From contig NZ_CP035001.1 of assembly GCF_002531755.2 (NCBI RefSeq), forward strand, positions 124,001 through 188,000: a stretch of DNA of 64,000 nucleotides, written 5' to 3'. A program made the translations under genes and the position numbers. Below are positions 7,630 through 16,663 of this stretch, piece by piece (the first letter of the stretch is position 1; the number at the start of each line of letters is the position of its first letter). Below the pieces are notes generated by a model. That model ran no database searches, was not told the origin of the DNA, and saw only the letters and a list, made by a program, of their open reading frames with translations. Source of the stretch: Rhizobium acidisoli. Lineage in GTDB: Bacteria > Pseudomonadota > Alphaproteobacteria > Rhizobiales > Rhizobiaceae.

Positions 7630-10600
7630 TGCTTATTCCAGTACGCCATACCTGCTGTTGGTCTGAACATTGTGCGAGGGGCACCATTTGCGTTTCGTAT
7701 GGCGAATGTATTTGTTGAGGGATCGTACAACAAAGTGTCCCCGCCTGTGCGATTCTTCGTTAACGTCCCAGGTGGTGGATTGGATACGAACGTCTGCGCA
7801 CCCTGCACATACTCAACCGAGTTTTGGAACTCGGGGAACTCCGCAGAATGCTTCGTCCAATGGGCATACGCATTTTGGACAGCCGATTTTGTGCCCGAAG
7901 ACGACCAGAAAGAAGTTGAACTGCCATTTACAACCCCTCCTAGGATCGCCATTGCGATAACGGCATTCACATTGATGCCGGCATCTTCCAATTTCTGAAG
8001 TTTCTGAGACAAAGTCGTCGAAGGGTCGTTCAAAATGTTGTTCGAAGCAGCCCATTGCTCTTGATCCAACTGCTCTTTGACGACGGCCGCATCGTGCGTT
8101 GCTTGAAGATATGCTTCATAGGCCGGGCCGCTGGATCCACCATCAAGCTTAGCGATTGCATCCAACAGCCAACCGTTCTTCACCCAGCTTTCCCCATTGG
8201 TGGGATTGTCGGTGTAAGACGCAAAAGCGGCAGCCTTGATAACGTTCAGTCGTTCCTCGGTATCGAGGGAGTTGAGATAAGCGTAAATCGCATCCTGGCA
8301 CGCTTGATAAGTCTGGATGCCCAGATGGATAAACTCGCCGTTCGGCTGCCTGATCGTGCAATCCGTGGAAAAATCTTCGGCGTAAGCGGGCGTGAAGAAG
8401 AGGTCGAGCAGGTTGAAACCCTGCTTCTGACCGCAGCCGACAAATTCACCACCGTTTACCAGTGCATCGACGCCAGCTTTGACATTGGCGACTTCCTCTG
8501 GCGTAAGCCGCTTGCCAAGAAGGTATCGATCAATGAATCCGCCCGGAGCGAACGCATTCTGGATGCCTTCTGCAAGCGCATTGACGCTTTGCGTCGAAAG
8601 GTAGATCTCCAGATCAATATGCTTGTCGCGTGTGATCTCGTAGGCTTTGTCGGGATCGCGATTGAGGTCGGTGAGCGGCGCAGTGGCTCCGGATTGCTCC
8701 AGGGCCGCCTGCTTCTCCTCGTTACGAATGGTAACGGTGCCAGGGCCGACGGTTGCGCGGACGGTCTGGCGCGTGTCGTCGAGCTGATACGTGCCTTCGA
8801 GAGTGTTGTTGGCCGGCGGCGCACCGGGCAACTCGTTGCCGGGAATCTCGATGCCGATCTGGGCGCTGAAGCCCTCATAGCCCTTCTGCCCGAGGAAATC
8901 GCTGTAGGTCAACGTATCGGTCGAAAGCGACAAGTCGCCGCTGTCGGAGATGATCTTGCCGGCCTGAAGATCAGTGTTGCCGCCGACTTCGATATCCATT
9001 TTACCGGTGGAGAGGAGGCCGGATTGCTCGCTGATCCAGTTCGTTGCACCCGAGCCGAGACCGCCGCCGAACTGCAAGCCGGAAAGCTGAGTGGTCACAG
9101 GCAGAAAGTTGCTTCCTACCGTCCCGCTCAACGAGAAGCCGGCAGAGGCGGAACTGTTGGCGCTGCTGCCGACATCGGGCGTAGAGATGATGCTGAGATC
9201 GCCGCGGACATCGGCCGTGATCGTATCGCCGGAAACGACGGCGCCCTTGAGTGTCGTGTCGTTGCCGGAGCTGATCGTGATGTCGCCGCTGCCGGTGACA
9301 TGGCTGTTAACTTGTGTGATCGAGGTGGCATCGGATTTCGACATTCCCGCGCTGGCGCCACCGGTCACACCTACGCCCACGCCTTGCAGGCCGATACCCG
9401 CGCTTACGCCGAAGCTGGCGCTCGCCGATTTGGTGTCGCTACCCGCCTCGCTGGTCGCTTGAGCGCTTTCCAGCATGATGTCGTGACCGGCCTTCAGCGT
9501 GATGTCGCCCGCCTTGTCGTCGTCGGATGCAACATCGCCATAGCCATATCCCGCCGCTATCTGCGCACCATGTCCCGTCAGATCGCCGGACGTGGCTTCG
9601 ATGGTGACCGATCGTCCGGCCCCCACGCTGGTGACAACGGGCGTGGAAGTGGACGAGGAGGCGCTGCTCTTCTCATAGCTGAAGCCTGCTGTCAGTGAAG
9701 CAGAGGCGATGCTGCCGCCGTCCTTGGCGATGCTGGAGAGCTGCTGGAGGGCGTCGTAGGCCTTCAGCGAGGCGAAGGCGGCATTGGCGGCCGTATAGCC
9801 GTCCGAGATGCCGGTGATCTTCTGTGCCGCATTCGCAATGCTTTGGCCTGCACTGACGAGCCCTGTCGAAACCGACAGCGTCACGCCGGCGAAGAACTGT
9901 TCGTGCACGCTCTCGTAGTTCGACTTGTCTTCCGCGCTCAGCAGATTGACATCCCGCGCGGCAGTGATCGCCACATCGCGGTCGGCCCAGACGTCAGCAG
10001 CCTGCAGGTTGGCGTCGCGGCCGGCCTTGATGGTCAGGTCGTTGCCGGCGGAAAGGGTCGCCATCGCGTTGGTCTGCGAGCCTTGTTTCGTCGTGTCGGA
10101 GACGGAAGACATGCCAATGCCGATCGAGAAGCCGCCGCTGCTCGAACCGAAGGAGAGGCCAAAGCCGGAGCGTTTTTCCTTTTCCTCGGACGAGGCGCTT
10201 TCGGCACCAGGCGTGATATTCACATCGCGGGCAGCGTCGAGACTAATGTTCTGGTCCGCAGAGATCTGGGAGCCGAGGATGTTGATGTCGGTGTCGCGCG
10301 ACTTGAGTGCGACATCCGTTCCGGCGGACAGCACCGATGCCACGTTGAGTTCGGAGGCCTGATTGCCGCTGTTCTGCTGGCTGCCGTAGATCGAAATGAA
10401 CCCGCCACCGCCGCCGACGCCGAAGCCGGATTTCTTGCGCTGCTCCTCGAGCTCATGCGTCTCCTGAGCCCCGATGATCGAGACGCTGTCGGCCGTAACG
10501 GAAATCGATTTGTCGGCATTGGCCGTCGAGCCCGATATCACCGCCGCGCCGTCGGCGGTCAGATTGATGTTGCCGGATGCACCGAGTTCGGAGGCGACGG

Positions 10601-13600
10601 TGGTCTCGTCGTAGCTCTTGTGGCTGGACGAGCCCTTGGACAGGAAGCCGCTGCGCGAGCCCTTGTCGTCCTTGGCGCTGGTATCCTCGCCGGAGGCGAT
10701 AATCAAGTCGCCCTTAGCGCTGATGTTGAGGTCCGCCGGGTCGGTGCCGTCGGCTTTGCCGGCTTCGATCTTCGAGGCCGAGATAACCGTGTCCTTGCCC
10801 GAGGTGATATCGACGCCAGCACCGCCTGTGATGGCGGAGCCGACGGCCGTCGTCGTTTCCAGATGGGTGGTCGTCTTCTCGCTCGTGCCGAGGAAACCGC
10901 CTTTGGTGCTGAGCTTGGTGTCGAGGGTCGCGGTGTCGGTGGCTTCGGCGATCGTGACCTCGCCGAAGGCCTTGAGGCCGACCTTGCCGTCGGCGGCAAG
11001 CTGGCTGCCGACAATGTTGAGGTCGTGATCGCCGCTGCTGCTGCCTGCCGTCACCGAGAGGTCGCCGCCGGCCGATATTTCCGAGCCGACATGGGTGATC
11101 GACGAGGCGGACTTCTTGCCGAAGGTGGATGCCGATTGTTCCTGGGCGGCAGTGATATTGATATCGTCGCCGGCGCTCAGCGCGACATCGCCCTTGGCCT
11201 TGACGGAGGAGCCGGAGAGCAGGATGTCGTCGCCGGCCTTGATCGTTGCATTGGTGCCGGCGGAAAGCTGCGATTGCTGCTGGTCGGTGGAGAGGGTCCT
11301 GGTGTAGCCGGATTGGTTGTTGCGGGCGACATCGGTCGAGACGACGGCCACAGAGCCGTTGTCGGCGGTCACGTCAAGCGTCGTTCCCGCCTTGGCGGAG
11401 CTGCCGATGACGTTGACGTTGTCCGTTGCCTTGATCGTCAGGGCTCCGCCGCTGGCGATCTGGGTACCGGTGGCATTCTGCTGGCCCGCATTGTCGACCT
11501 TGACGGCATCCAGCGTCACATTCTTGCCGGTGAGCGAGGCGTTGCCTGTGGCATTGATGGCAGCACCCTTCAGCGTCAGGTCGGTCGCCGCGGCAAGCGT
11601 CGTGTTGCCGCCGGCGGTGACGGCGGCGTTCGGGTTGACCATCGCCTGGCCGCCGAGATCCATGGATTGCGCACTCAGCGTCAGCGAGCCGGAGGAGGAA
11701 AGCGACACGTCCTTGCCTGATTTGAAGCTGCCGCCGTTCGACGCAATCGAAGAACCGGAAACGGAGAGGCCGTTGGCCGCGACCATGGCGCCTGAGTTGT
11801 TGATGGCGCCGCCGCCAATGGTGACGGATGAGCCCGACATCAGCGCGCCGGAGGCGGTCAGCTGCGCGGTTGCCGTGCTCGGGAGATAGACGACCGGCGC
11901 CCACACTTCGATGCCATTGACCACTTGCTTCTGATAGAGGACGACCGGCTCCGTCAGCTTGGCGACCGCTTCGGGAGTGAGCGTCTGGCCAACCTGCAGA
12001 TGATTGTCGTTGGCGTACTTGACGCCATTGTCGAGCAGCTTCTTGACCTGCTCGGTGGCATCGCTACCGGGAATGAAGGAGCCCGGCCCCAGGCCCTGGC
12101 CGGCAAGCTGCCGCAACTGCGTGTCGATCAGTTGGTTCTCGAAATAGGCGTCGCCCAGGAAGGGAACCGTGGTATCCGGTTGATAGCCGATGAGGTCCAT
12201 GAAATAGGCGGAGCCGTAGAAGGTACCGACATCAAGGAACTTGGCGCGGGTTTCGAACAGGAAGGTCTGGCCCGGGATCGGGTCGCCGAAACCGCCCGAT
12301 CGCGGATTGGTCGAGGCGACAAGGGTGGTGCCAAGACCCGTATTGACGTTGAAGAGGGCGCCGCCCGCCGTCAGGCCGCTGAGAGCCGACAACGGATCGC
12401 CGGGGTTGCTTGCGGCGGTCACGCTGGCGCCGCCGGCCATCGAGCCGGCTGCCGAGGTGTTGTTGACGCTGCCGAAATCGACGGAGAGCGCCCCGTGAGC
12501 CTTGATATTGGCCGAGACGCCGCCGATCGCCTGGACAGAGCTGACGATCGTTGTGCCGTTGGCGATGTTCTTTGAAGGATTGGCGTGGCCACTGGCATCA
12601 TAGGCAGTGCAGGCGCCCTGGGCGCTGCAGGTCGTCGTCGTCGTGCGGAAAAGGGTGACGCCGGTGTTGGTCAGCGTCGAGCCCTTCAGCGTCGCGTCGC
12701 CGCCGGCCTCGATCGAGCTGTAGGAATTGGTGAGATTGGTGGCATCGATGGTGAGGTTGCGGCTCGCCCGGATCGTCGCTTCGGGGCTGAGCGTGCCGGT
12801 CAGGCGGTCCTCGTAGACCGACTGGCTGAGATGGGACGACCAGTCCCATGAATAGGTGGTGCTTTCGTCCGAGCCGCTGAAATTCACCTCGTCGACGATG
12901 AAATAGCGCGACGGATTGTTGGGATCGGCAACCGGGTTGCCGTTCGCATCCCGCGGCACCCTTGCCCTGATCCAGTCGATGATCGGCGTGACCTTTTCCG
13001 GTCCGTCAGCCGAGATCCAGGTCCACGCGCGGTAGGTCGTGCCGTCGGCGAGTGTCGCCTTCGACCAGAGCAGCGGCTCATAATCCTGCCACAGCCCCGG
13101 ATCGACGCCGGCATAGAGCTGGAACATGTTCTGGTCTGCGGTCTCGAGATAGCCGAAAGGCAGGCCGGCGGCCGCGGGATTGAGCGTGAAGCCGGTGACG
13201 ACGCCGGAGGAAATCAGCGTCCCGGTCGTCCATTGCGGCGTGGCGGTCCGCTTGTTGGTCAGGTTGCTGGTCAGGATGGACATGTCGTTTCCGGCCTGGA
13301 TCAGGCCGGAAATATTGGTGACCGCCGTGTTTCTCTGTGGCGATGTGACGCCTGCGATCTGAAGATCGTTACCGGCGACGATGGCCCCCTGATCGTTGGT
13401 GAGCACGCCGCCGATGAACAGGCGGACGTCGTTGCGGGCATAGGCAAGGCCGGTGGCGTTGTTGGTGAAATTGCCGGAAATATTGAGGGTGAGATCATCT
13501 TTGGCCGCCAATTGTCCGGCATTGGTCAGTGACAGCAGCGTCAGCGTCAGGTCGTCGTCGGCAAGCAGCGCCGTGCCGGCGGAGGTGGAGAGGCCGTCGG

Positions 13601-15491
13601 CATTGATGACGATGTCGCCCGATCCACCGTCATCGGTGATGGCATTGATCTTGGCGCCGCTCAGATCGGCCGTGCCGGTGAGATTGAGGGCGAGCCCCCC
13701 GAGCGTGAGGCTGTTGTTGCTGAGATTGGCGCTATCGGCGTTGAATGTCAGCGTGCCGCCGACGGCGATGTTGCCGGCGGCGCCATTGGAGAGATCGACG
13801 TTGGTGGTGGTGAAGGCCAGGTTGCCGGTGGCGCTGGTGGGATTGCCGTAACTGATCTGGCCCGCGGCCGTGAGCGCTGCGCTGCCGAGGCTCTGGAGCT
13901 TGTTATAGGCAATATTCTGGCTCGCCGCGGCCGAAAGATTGCCGCTGCTCAGCAGCGCATTGCTGACGGCGATCGAACCATTTGTGGCGGTTAGGCTCAT
14001 GTCACCCGCCTGCTGCAGCACCAGCGTGCCGTTGGCGGATTGGGCGGTGGCGGCGAAATCGACGCCGGAGGCGACGGTCGCGGCTGTGATCGAACCGCCT
14101 GAAGCCGTGATGTCGCCCTGCGCCAGCACATCGCCCGAAATGCCGATATCGGCGCCGGCGGACAGCGTGAGGCCGCTGCCGCTGACGAGCGAGGCTGCGG
14201 CGATCGCGCCAGATGTCGCGGTGATCGCCAGCGCATCGGCGCTCTTGACCGCACCTGAAACCTGGATGTTGCCCGCACTGCTGGACAGGGTGAGCGCATT
14301 GCCCGCCACGACGCTGCCGGCAGAAATGCCGGCCGCCGACGACATCAGCACGTTGGCGGCGCTGTTGACCTCGCCGCCGACACTCAGCAGGCCGCTGCCG
14401 CCTGAAAGCGCGATATCGCCATCGGCGGCGACCGTATCGAGGGTGATGCCCTGATCTGCCGCAATGGTGGCCTTTGCTTTCGACGTGACCTTGGAGGCCG
14501 TCACCTTCGACTTCGAGGAGATCGAAACGCCCTGCTCGCCCGAGACGTTGCCGAGCGAGATCTTGCCGTCGGCCGACAAAGACAGTTCATTGGTGTTGGC
14601 CGCGAGATCGCCGCTCATGCGCACGCCGGCGCCATTCTCGGTGACGACGATCTTGATGCGGTCGGCCTGCATGGCGCCGAGTGCGGTGCCGTCGATCGCA
14701 TATTCCGGCGTGCCGGAGATCGGCGCGAGCGCCTGAGCATCGCCCGTCGCGTAGTCGAAATTGGACGCACCCGCCGTCACGCGCATCGACTTGCCGTAGA
14801 CCGGGCCGTTGACGTGGACGGTGCGCGAGACGATGTCGAACAGATCGACCGCGCCGGATCCGGCGGAAAAATTGCCGCCGTTCGGCCCGATGGTGACATC
14901 GCCGCCGTTGACGCTAAAGCCGTTGAGCTTGCCATCGGCGCCGATCTGCGGTGCCCCCGTCGTCAGCGTCGCATGCGGCGTGTTGATGAAGCCGCAGCCG
15001 TCGCAGGTGATGCCGTTCGGATTGGCGATGACGACATCGGCGCGCCCGCCGAACACTTCGATCGCGCCGTTCAATGCCGAGCGGTTGCCGCTGGTGACTT
15101 CGTTGAGGATGACCGATGCCGGCCCTGAGCTGTTGAGATTGGGATTGCCGGGCGTGACGCCGCCGAGATTGGAGTTGCCGATCTCGCCCTTGAAGTTGTT
15201 GAGGATCAGGCCCGGCGTGCCGACGTTGAAATTGTCGTATTTGTTGTGCGACAGGCCCTGGCTGTTCGGCGTGACGATGTCGATGAGCGGCACGCCGTTG
15301 GGTGCCGAACCGACGCCCGGCTGATTGGCGGCCGGCGCCGTGGTGCTTGCTGAAACCGACTGGGCGTTGGCAAGCATCGGCTGGAAGACCAGCAGCGCGC
15401 TGAGCACGAGTGCCAGTGAGCGATGGGCGAACCTACCAAACCGGTAAGCAAGGGCTCTGGCATTCGAACCAAGACCGGTTTTTTCACGCAT
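7626..15491 (-). CDS. CdiA/FHA-type two-partner secretion exoprotein with C-terminal toxin module
   Basis: About 2620 residues. I chose ATG 15491 (MREKTGLGSN), with GGAAAG upstream and a long signal peptide ending near ANA-QS. The TPS secretion domain follows (about 45-300) with GNPNLNSSG and NPNGITCDGCGF motifs. Next come long filamentous beta-helix repeats. Around residue 1110 is the FHA/CdiA-typical segment FLGDAYFENQLIDTQLRQL followed by a Pro-Val-Val-Tyr-Leu-Pro stretch, and then hemagglutinin repeats (about 1360-2150). The last ~85 residues (HWTKHSAEFP ... TKNRTGGD ... APRTMFRP) look like a polymorphic toxin module; a BECR-type RNase fold is my inference. No VENN pretoxin motif was seen. 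The tail beyond about residue 2350 is AT-richer than the rest. It is exported by the TpsB at 16664-18385 and protected against by the overlapping CPCC gene. Confidence 0.92.
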   Translation of the reverse strand: MREKTGLGSNARALAYRFGRFAHRSLALVLSALLVFQPMLANAQSVSASTTAPAANQPGVGSAPNGVPLIDIVTPNSQGLSHNKYDNFNVGTPGLILNNFKGEIGNSNLGGVTPGNPNLNSSGPASVILNEVTSGNRSALNGAIEVFGGRADVVIANPNGITCDGCGFINTPHATLTTGAPQIGADGKLNGFSVNGGDVTIGPNGGNFSAGSGAVDLFDIVSRTVHVNGPVYGKSMRVTAGASNFDYATGDAQALAPISGTPEYAIDGTALGAMQADRIKIVVTENGAGVRMSGDLAANTNELSLSADGKISLGNVSGEQGVSISSKSKVTASKVTSKAKATIAADQGITLDTVAADGDIALSGGSGLLSVGGEVNSAANVLMSSAAGISAGSVVAGNALTLSSSAGNIQVSGAVKSADALAITATSGAIAAASLVSGSGLTLSAGADIGISGDVLAQGDITASGGSITAATVASGVDFAATAQSANGTLVLQQAGDMSLTATNGSIAVSNALLSSGNLSAAASQNIAYNKLQSLGSAALTAAGQISYGNPTSATGNLAFTTTNVDLSNGAAGNIAVGGTLTFNADSANLSNNSLTLGGLALNLTGTADLSGAKINAITDDGGSGDIVINADGLSTSAGTALLADDDLTLTLLSLTNAGQLAAKDDLTLNISGNFTNNATGLAYARNDVRLFIGGVLTNDQGAIVAGNDLQIAGVTSPQRNTAVTNISGLIQAGNDMSILTSNLTNKRTATPQWTTGTLISSGVVTGFTLNPAAAGLPFGYLETADQNMFQLYAGVDPGLWQDYEPLLWSKATLADGTTYRAWTWISADGPEKVTPIIDWIRARVPRDANGNPVADPNNPSRYFIVDEVNFSGSDESTTYSWDWSSHLSQSVYEDRLTGTLSPEATIRASRNLTIDATNLTNSYSSIEAGGDATLKGSTLTNTGVTLFRTTTTTCSAQGACTAYDASGHANPSKNIANGTTIVSSVQAIGGVSANIKAHGALSVDFGSVNNTSAAGSMAGGASVTAASNPGDPLSALSGLTAGGALFNVNTGLGTTLVASTNPRSGGFGDPIPGQTFLFETRAKFLDVGTFYGSAYFMDLIGYQPDTTVPFLGDAYFENQLIDTQLRQLAGQGLGPGSFIPGSDATEQVKKLLDNGVKYANDNHLQVGQTLTPEAVAKLTEPVVLYQKQVVNGIEVWAPVVYLPSTATAQLTASGALMSGSSVTIGGGAINNSGAMVAANGLSVSGSSIASNGGSFKSGKDVSLSSSGSLTLSAQSMDLGGQAMVNPNAAVTAGGNTTLAAATDLTLKGAAINATGNASLTGKNVTLDAVKVDNAGQQNATGTQIASGGALTIKATDNVNVIGSSAKAGTTLDVTADNGSVAVVSTDVARNNQSGYTRTLSTDQQQSQLSAGTNATIKAGDDILLSGSSVKAKGDVALSAGDDINITAAQEQSASTFGKKSASSITHVGSEISAGGDLSVTAGSSSGDHDLNIVGSQLAADGKVGLKAFGEVTIAEATDTATLDTKLSTKGGFLGTSEKTTTHLETTTAVGSAITGGAGVDITSGKDTVISASKIEAGKADGTDPADLNISAKGDLIIASGEDTSAKDDKGSRSGFLSKGSSSHKSYDETTVASELGASGNINLTADGAAVISGSTANADKSISVTADSVSIIGAQETHELEEQRKKSGFGVGGGGGFISIYGSQQNSGNQASELNVASVLSAGTDVALKSRDTDINILGSQISADQNISLDAARDVNITPGAESASSEEKEKRSGFGLSFGSSSGGFSIGIGMSSVSDTTKQGSQTNAMATLSAGNDLTIKAGRDANLQAADVWADRDVAITAARDVNLLSAEDKSNYESVHEQFFAGVTLSVSTGLVSAGQSIANAAQKITGISDGYTAANAAFASLKAYDALQQLSSIAKDGGSIASASLTAGFSYEKSSASSSTSTPVVTSVGAGRSVTIEATSGDLTGHGAQIAAGYGYGDVASDDDKAGDITLKAGHDIMLESAQATSEAGSDTKSASASFGVSAGIGLQGVGVGVTGGASAGMSKSDATSITQVNSHVTGSGDITISSGNDTTLKGAVVSGDTITADVRGDLSIISTPDVGSSANSSASAGFSLSGTVGSNFLPVTTQLSGLQFGGGLGSGATNWISEQSGLLSTGKMDIEVGGNTDLQAGKIISDSGDLSLSTDTLTYSDFLGQKGYEGFSAQIGIEIPGNELPGAPPANNTLEGTYQLDDTRQTVRATVGPGTVTIRNEEKQAALEQSGATAPLTDLNRDPDKAYEITRDKHIDLEIYLSTQSVNALAEGIQNAFAPGGFIDRYLLGKRLTPEEVANVKAGVDALVNGGEFVGCGQKQGFNLLDLFFTPAYAEDFSTDCTIRQPNGEFIHLGIQTYQACQDAIYAYLNSLDTEERLNVIKAAAFASYTDNPTNGESWVKNGWLLDAIAKLDGGSSGPAYEAYLQATHDAAVVKEQLDQEQWAASNNILNDPSTTLSQKLQKLEDAGINVNAVIAMAILGGVVNGSSTSFWSSSGTKSAVQNAYAHWTKHSAEFPEFQNSVEYVQGAQTFVSNPPPGTLTKNRTGGDTLLYDPSTNTFAIRNANGAPRTMFRPTAGMAYWNKQ

Positions 15492-15583
15492 CGTTTCGTC
15501 TTTCCAAACGCACAACTGGTTTTTGTCTCGACATCAATCACGGCCCGGCGCTGCCTTCCCCGGCAGCGCCTCGCCTCGTCTCG

Positions 15584-16156
15584 TTATTTCTGGGTGAGCC
15601 AGGTCTTCACATTGCGGGTGAAGGACTTGGACAGGCGCTGCGCCATGACATCAGGCGCGCCGGAGGTTGTCGCCGCATTGACCGCGACTGCGATGATCAC
15701 GCCGTAACCGCTTCCGCGCATGGAGAGGTCTTCGCCATGGATGTTCTGCGCCTGGGCGATCAATTGGCCGGTCTTGACATCCTCCAGCCGAACAGTTCCG
15801 TCGATCATGCTGTCATGGCCGCCGATAATGCGGGCCTGCTTGGTGGTGACGTCGAACACATGCAGCGTCACGACCAACCTGCCCCTGTTAGGGCCGCCCG
15901 GCACGCCGATCAGTTCCTTCGACATCGTGGCTTGGAGGGTGCGAACCGCGTCGGAGACCTGCTGGTCGGGCTTGTCGCCAAAACCGAATGTCTTGACGTC
16001 GGGAGCCAGCTCGATCCTGATCTCGCGCACGGACGTGCGCTGCAGGGCGGCAATCAGCCGAGGATCTGTCCTGGTGGTGACGCAGGACGCCAGTGTCGCC
16101 GCCAGCAGGAGAAGGGTTAAAAACGCACGATACGCATAAGCAACTCCGGAATTCAT
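15584..16156 (-). CDS. Putative lipoprotein of the CDI-like operon
   Basis: 190 residues with an N-terminal hydrophobic stretch and a lipobox (LAATLASC), so probably a lipid-anchored protein. The rest is strand-rich, with RLVVTLHVFDVTTKQARIIGG and DGTVRLEDVKTGQLIAQA segments and a glycine-rich GSGYGVIIAVAVNAATT stretch, reminiscent of DUF4410-like lipoproteins. It lies between tpsB and the exoprotein gene, same strand, 92 bases before the exoprotein start. Such a gene is not a standard part of CDI operons. It may help export or surface retention of the exoprotein; that is inference. The start has only a weak ribosome site. Confidence 0.8.
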   Translation of the reverse strand: MNSGVAYAYRAFLTLLLLAATLASCVTTRTDPRLIAALQRTSVREIRIELAPDVKTFGFGDKPDQQVSDAVRTLQATMSKELIGVPGGPNRGRLVVTLHVFDVTTKQARIIGGHDSMIDGTVRLEDVKTGQLIAQAQNIHGEDLSMRGSGYGVIIAVAVNAATTSGAPDVMAQRLSKSFTRNVKTWLTQK

Positions 16157-16182
16157 TCACGAGTTCAATTCGTCTGCGGGGC

Positions 16183-16650
16183 TCAGTTCCGGCTATCCGA
16201 CGACGAGGCAGGCTTTGGCTTGCTGTCGAGATGCTTGTAGAGCTCGGTCAGCTGGGACTTCGGCGCCGGGCAGCCCTTCGATTTGGCGATGCTGGTCAGG
16301 ACATTGTTCCTGTTGCGCAAGGCATCGATCTCGACTTTCTCAGGCGATTTCGGGTCCATGAAAAACAGCGCCGGCAGAAACAGCAGCACACCGGTCGCCC
16401 CAAGCACGATGTTCTTCCCCTGCGCATCGGTGCGCTCCTTCACCGTCGAGGAGATCTGCCGTTCGTTGGCCTCGAATTCGCGTGCGATGCCGGCGCAATC
16501 GAAGGCGCTGTCGGACGGGTTGGTCGAAGACACCGGGCGTGCCTCCCGCCCGGCGCAGCCGGCAAGCGACATGGAAAGAGCAAGGATCAGCGCCGTCGAT
16601 CTTGAAAGGGTGTTGGCGGGCTTGTTCGTCGAAATAGTGCGGGTGGTCAT
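16183..16650 (-). CDS. Small putative lipoprotein with a central membrane segment
   Basis: 155 residues, start ATG 16650 (MTTRTISTNKP) with GCAGGACA upstream. There is a signal peptide with lipobox (ALSMSLAGC), then a helical EFEANERQISSTVKERTD segment, a hydrophobic stretch (IVLGATGVLLFLPALFFM, about residues 85-102) and a helical tail ending in a Lys/Pro/Ser-rich end. It starts 13 bases after the tpsB stop, so it is clearly in the same operon. Function unknown. Together with the lipoprotein gene that follows it, it may be an envelope accessory of the two-partner system. Confidence 0.8.
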   Translation of the reverse strand: MTTRTISTNKPANTLSRSTALILALSMSLAGCAGREARPVSSTNPSDSAFDCAGIAREFEANERQISSTVKERTDAQGKNIVLGATGVLLFLPALFFMDPKSPEKVEIDALRNRNNVLTSIAKSKGCPAPKSQLTELYKHLDSKPKPASSSDSRN

Positions 16651-16663
16651 TGTCCTGCTTTCG

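Noticed and set aside
7626..9000. VENN-type pretoxin motif in the exoprotein
   Set aside because: Looked for between residue 2200 and the end and not found, so the toxin boundary cannot be set by that motif.
8055..11720. Long open frames (547 and 625 codons) on the strand opposite the giant exoprotein gene
   Set aside because: They mirror the repeated, GC-rich codons of the exoprotein, show no domains or ribosome sites, and lie wholly inside a well-supported gene.
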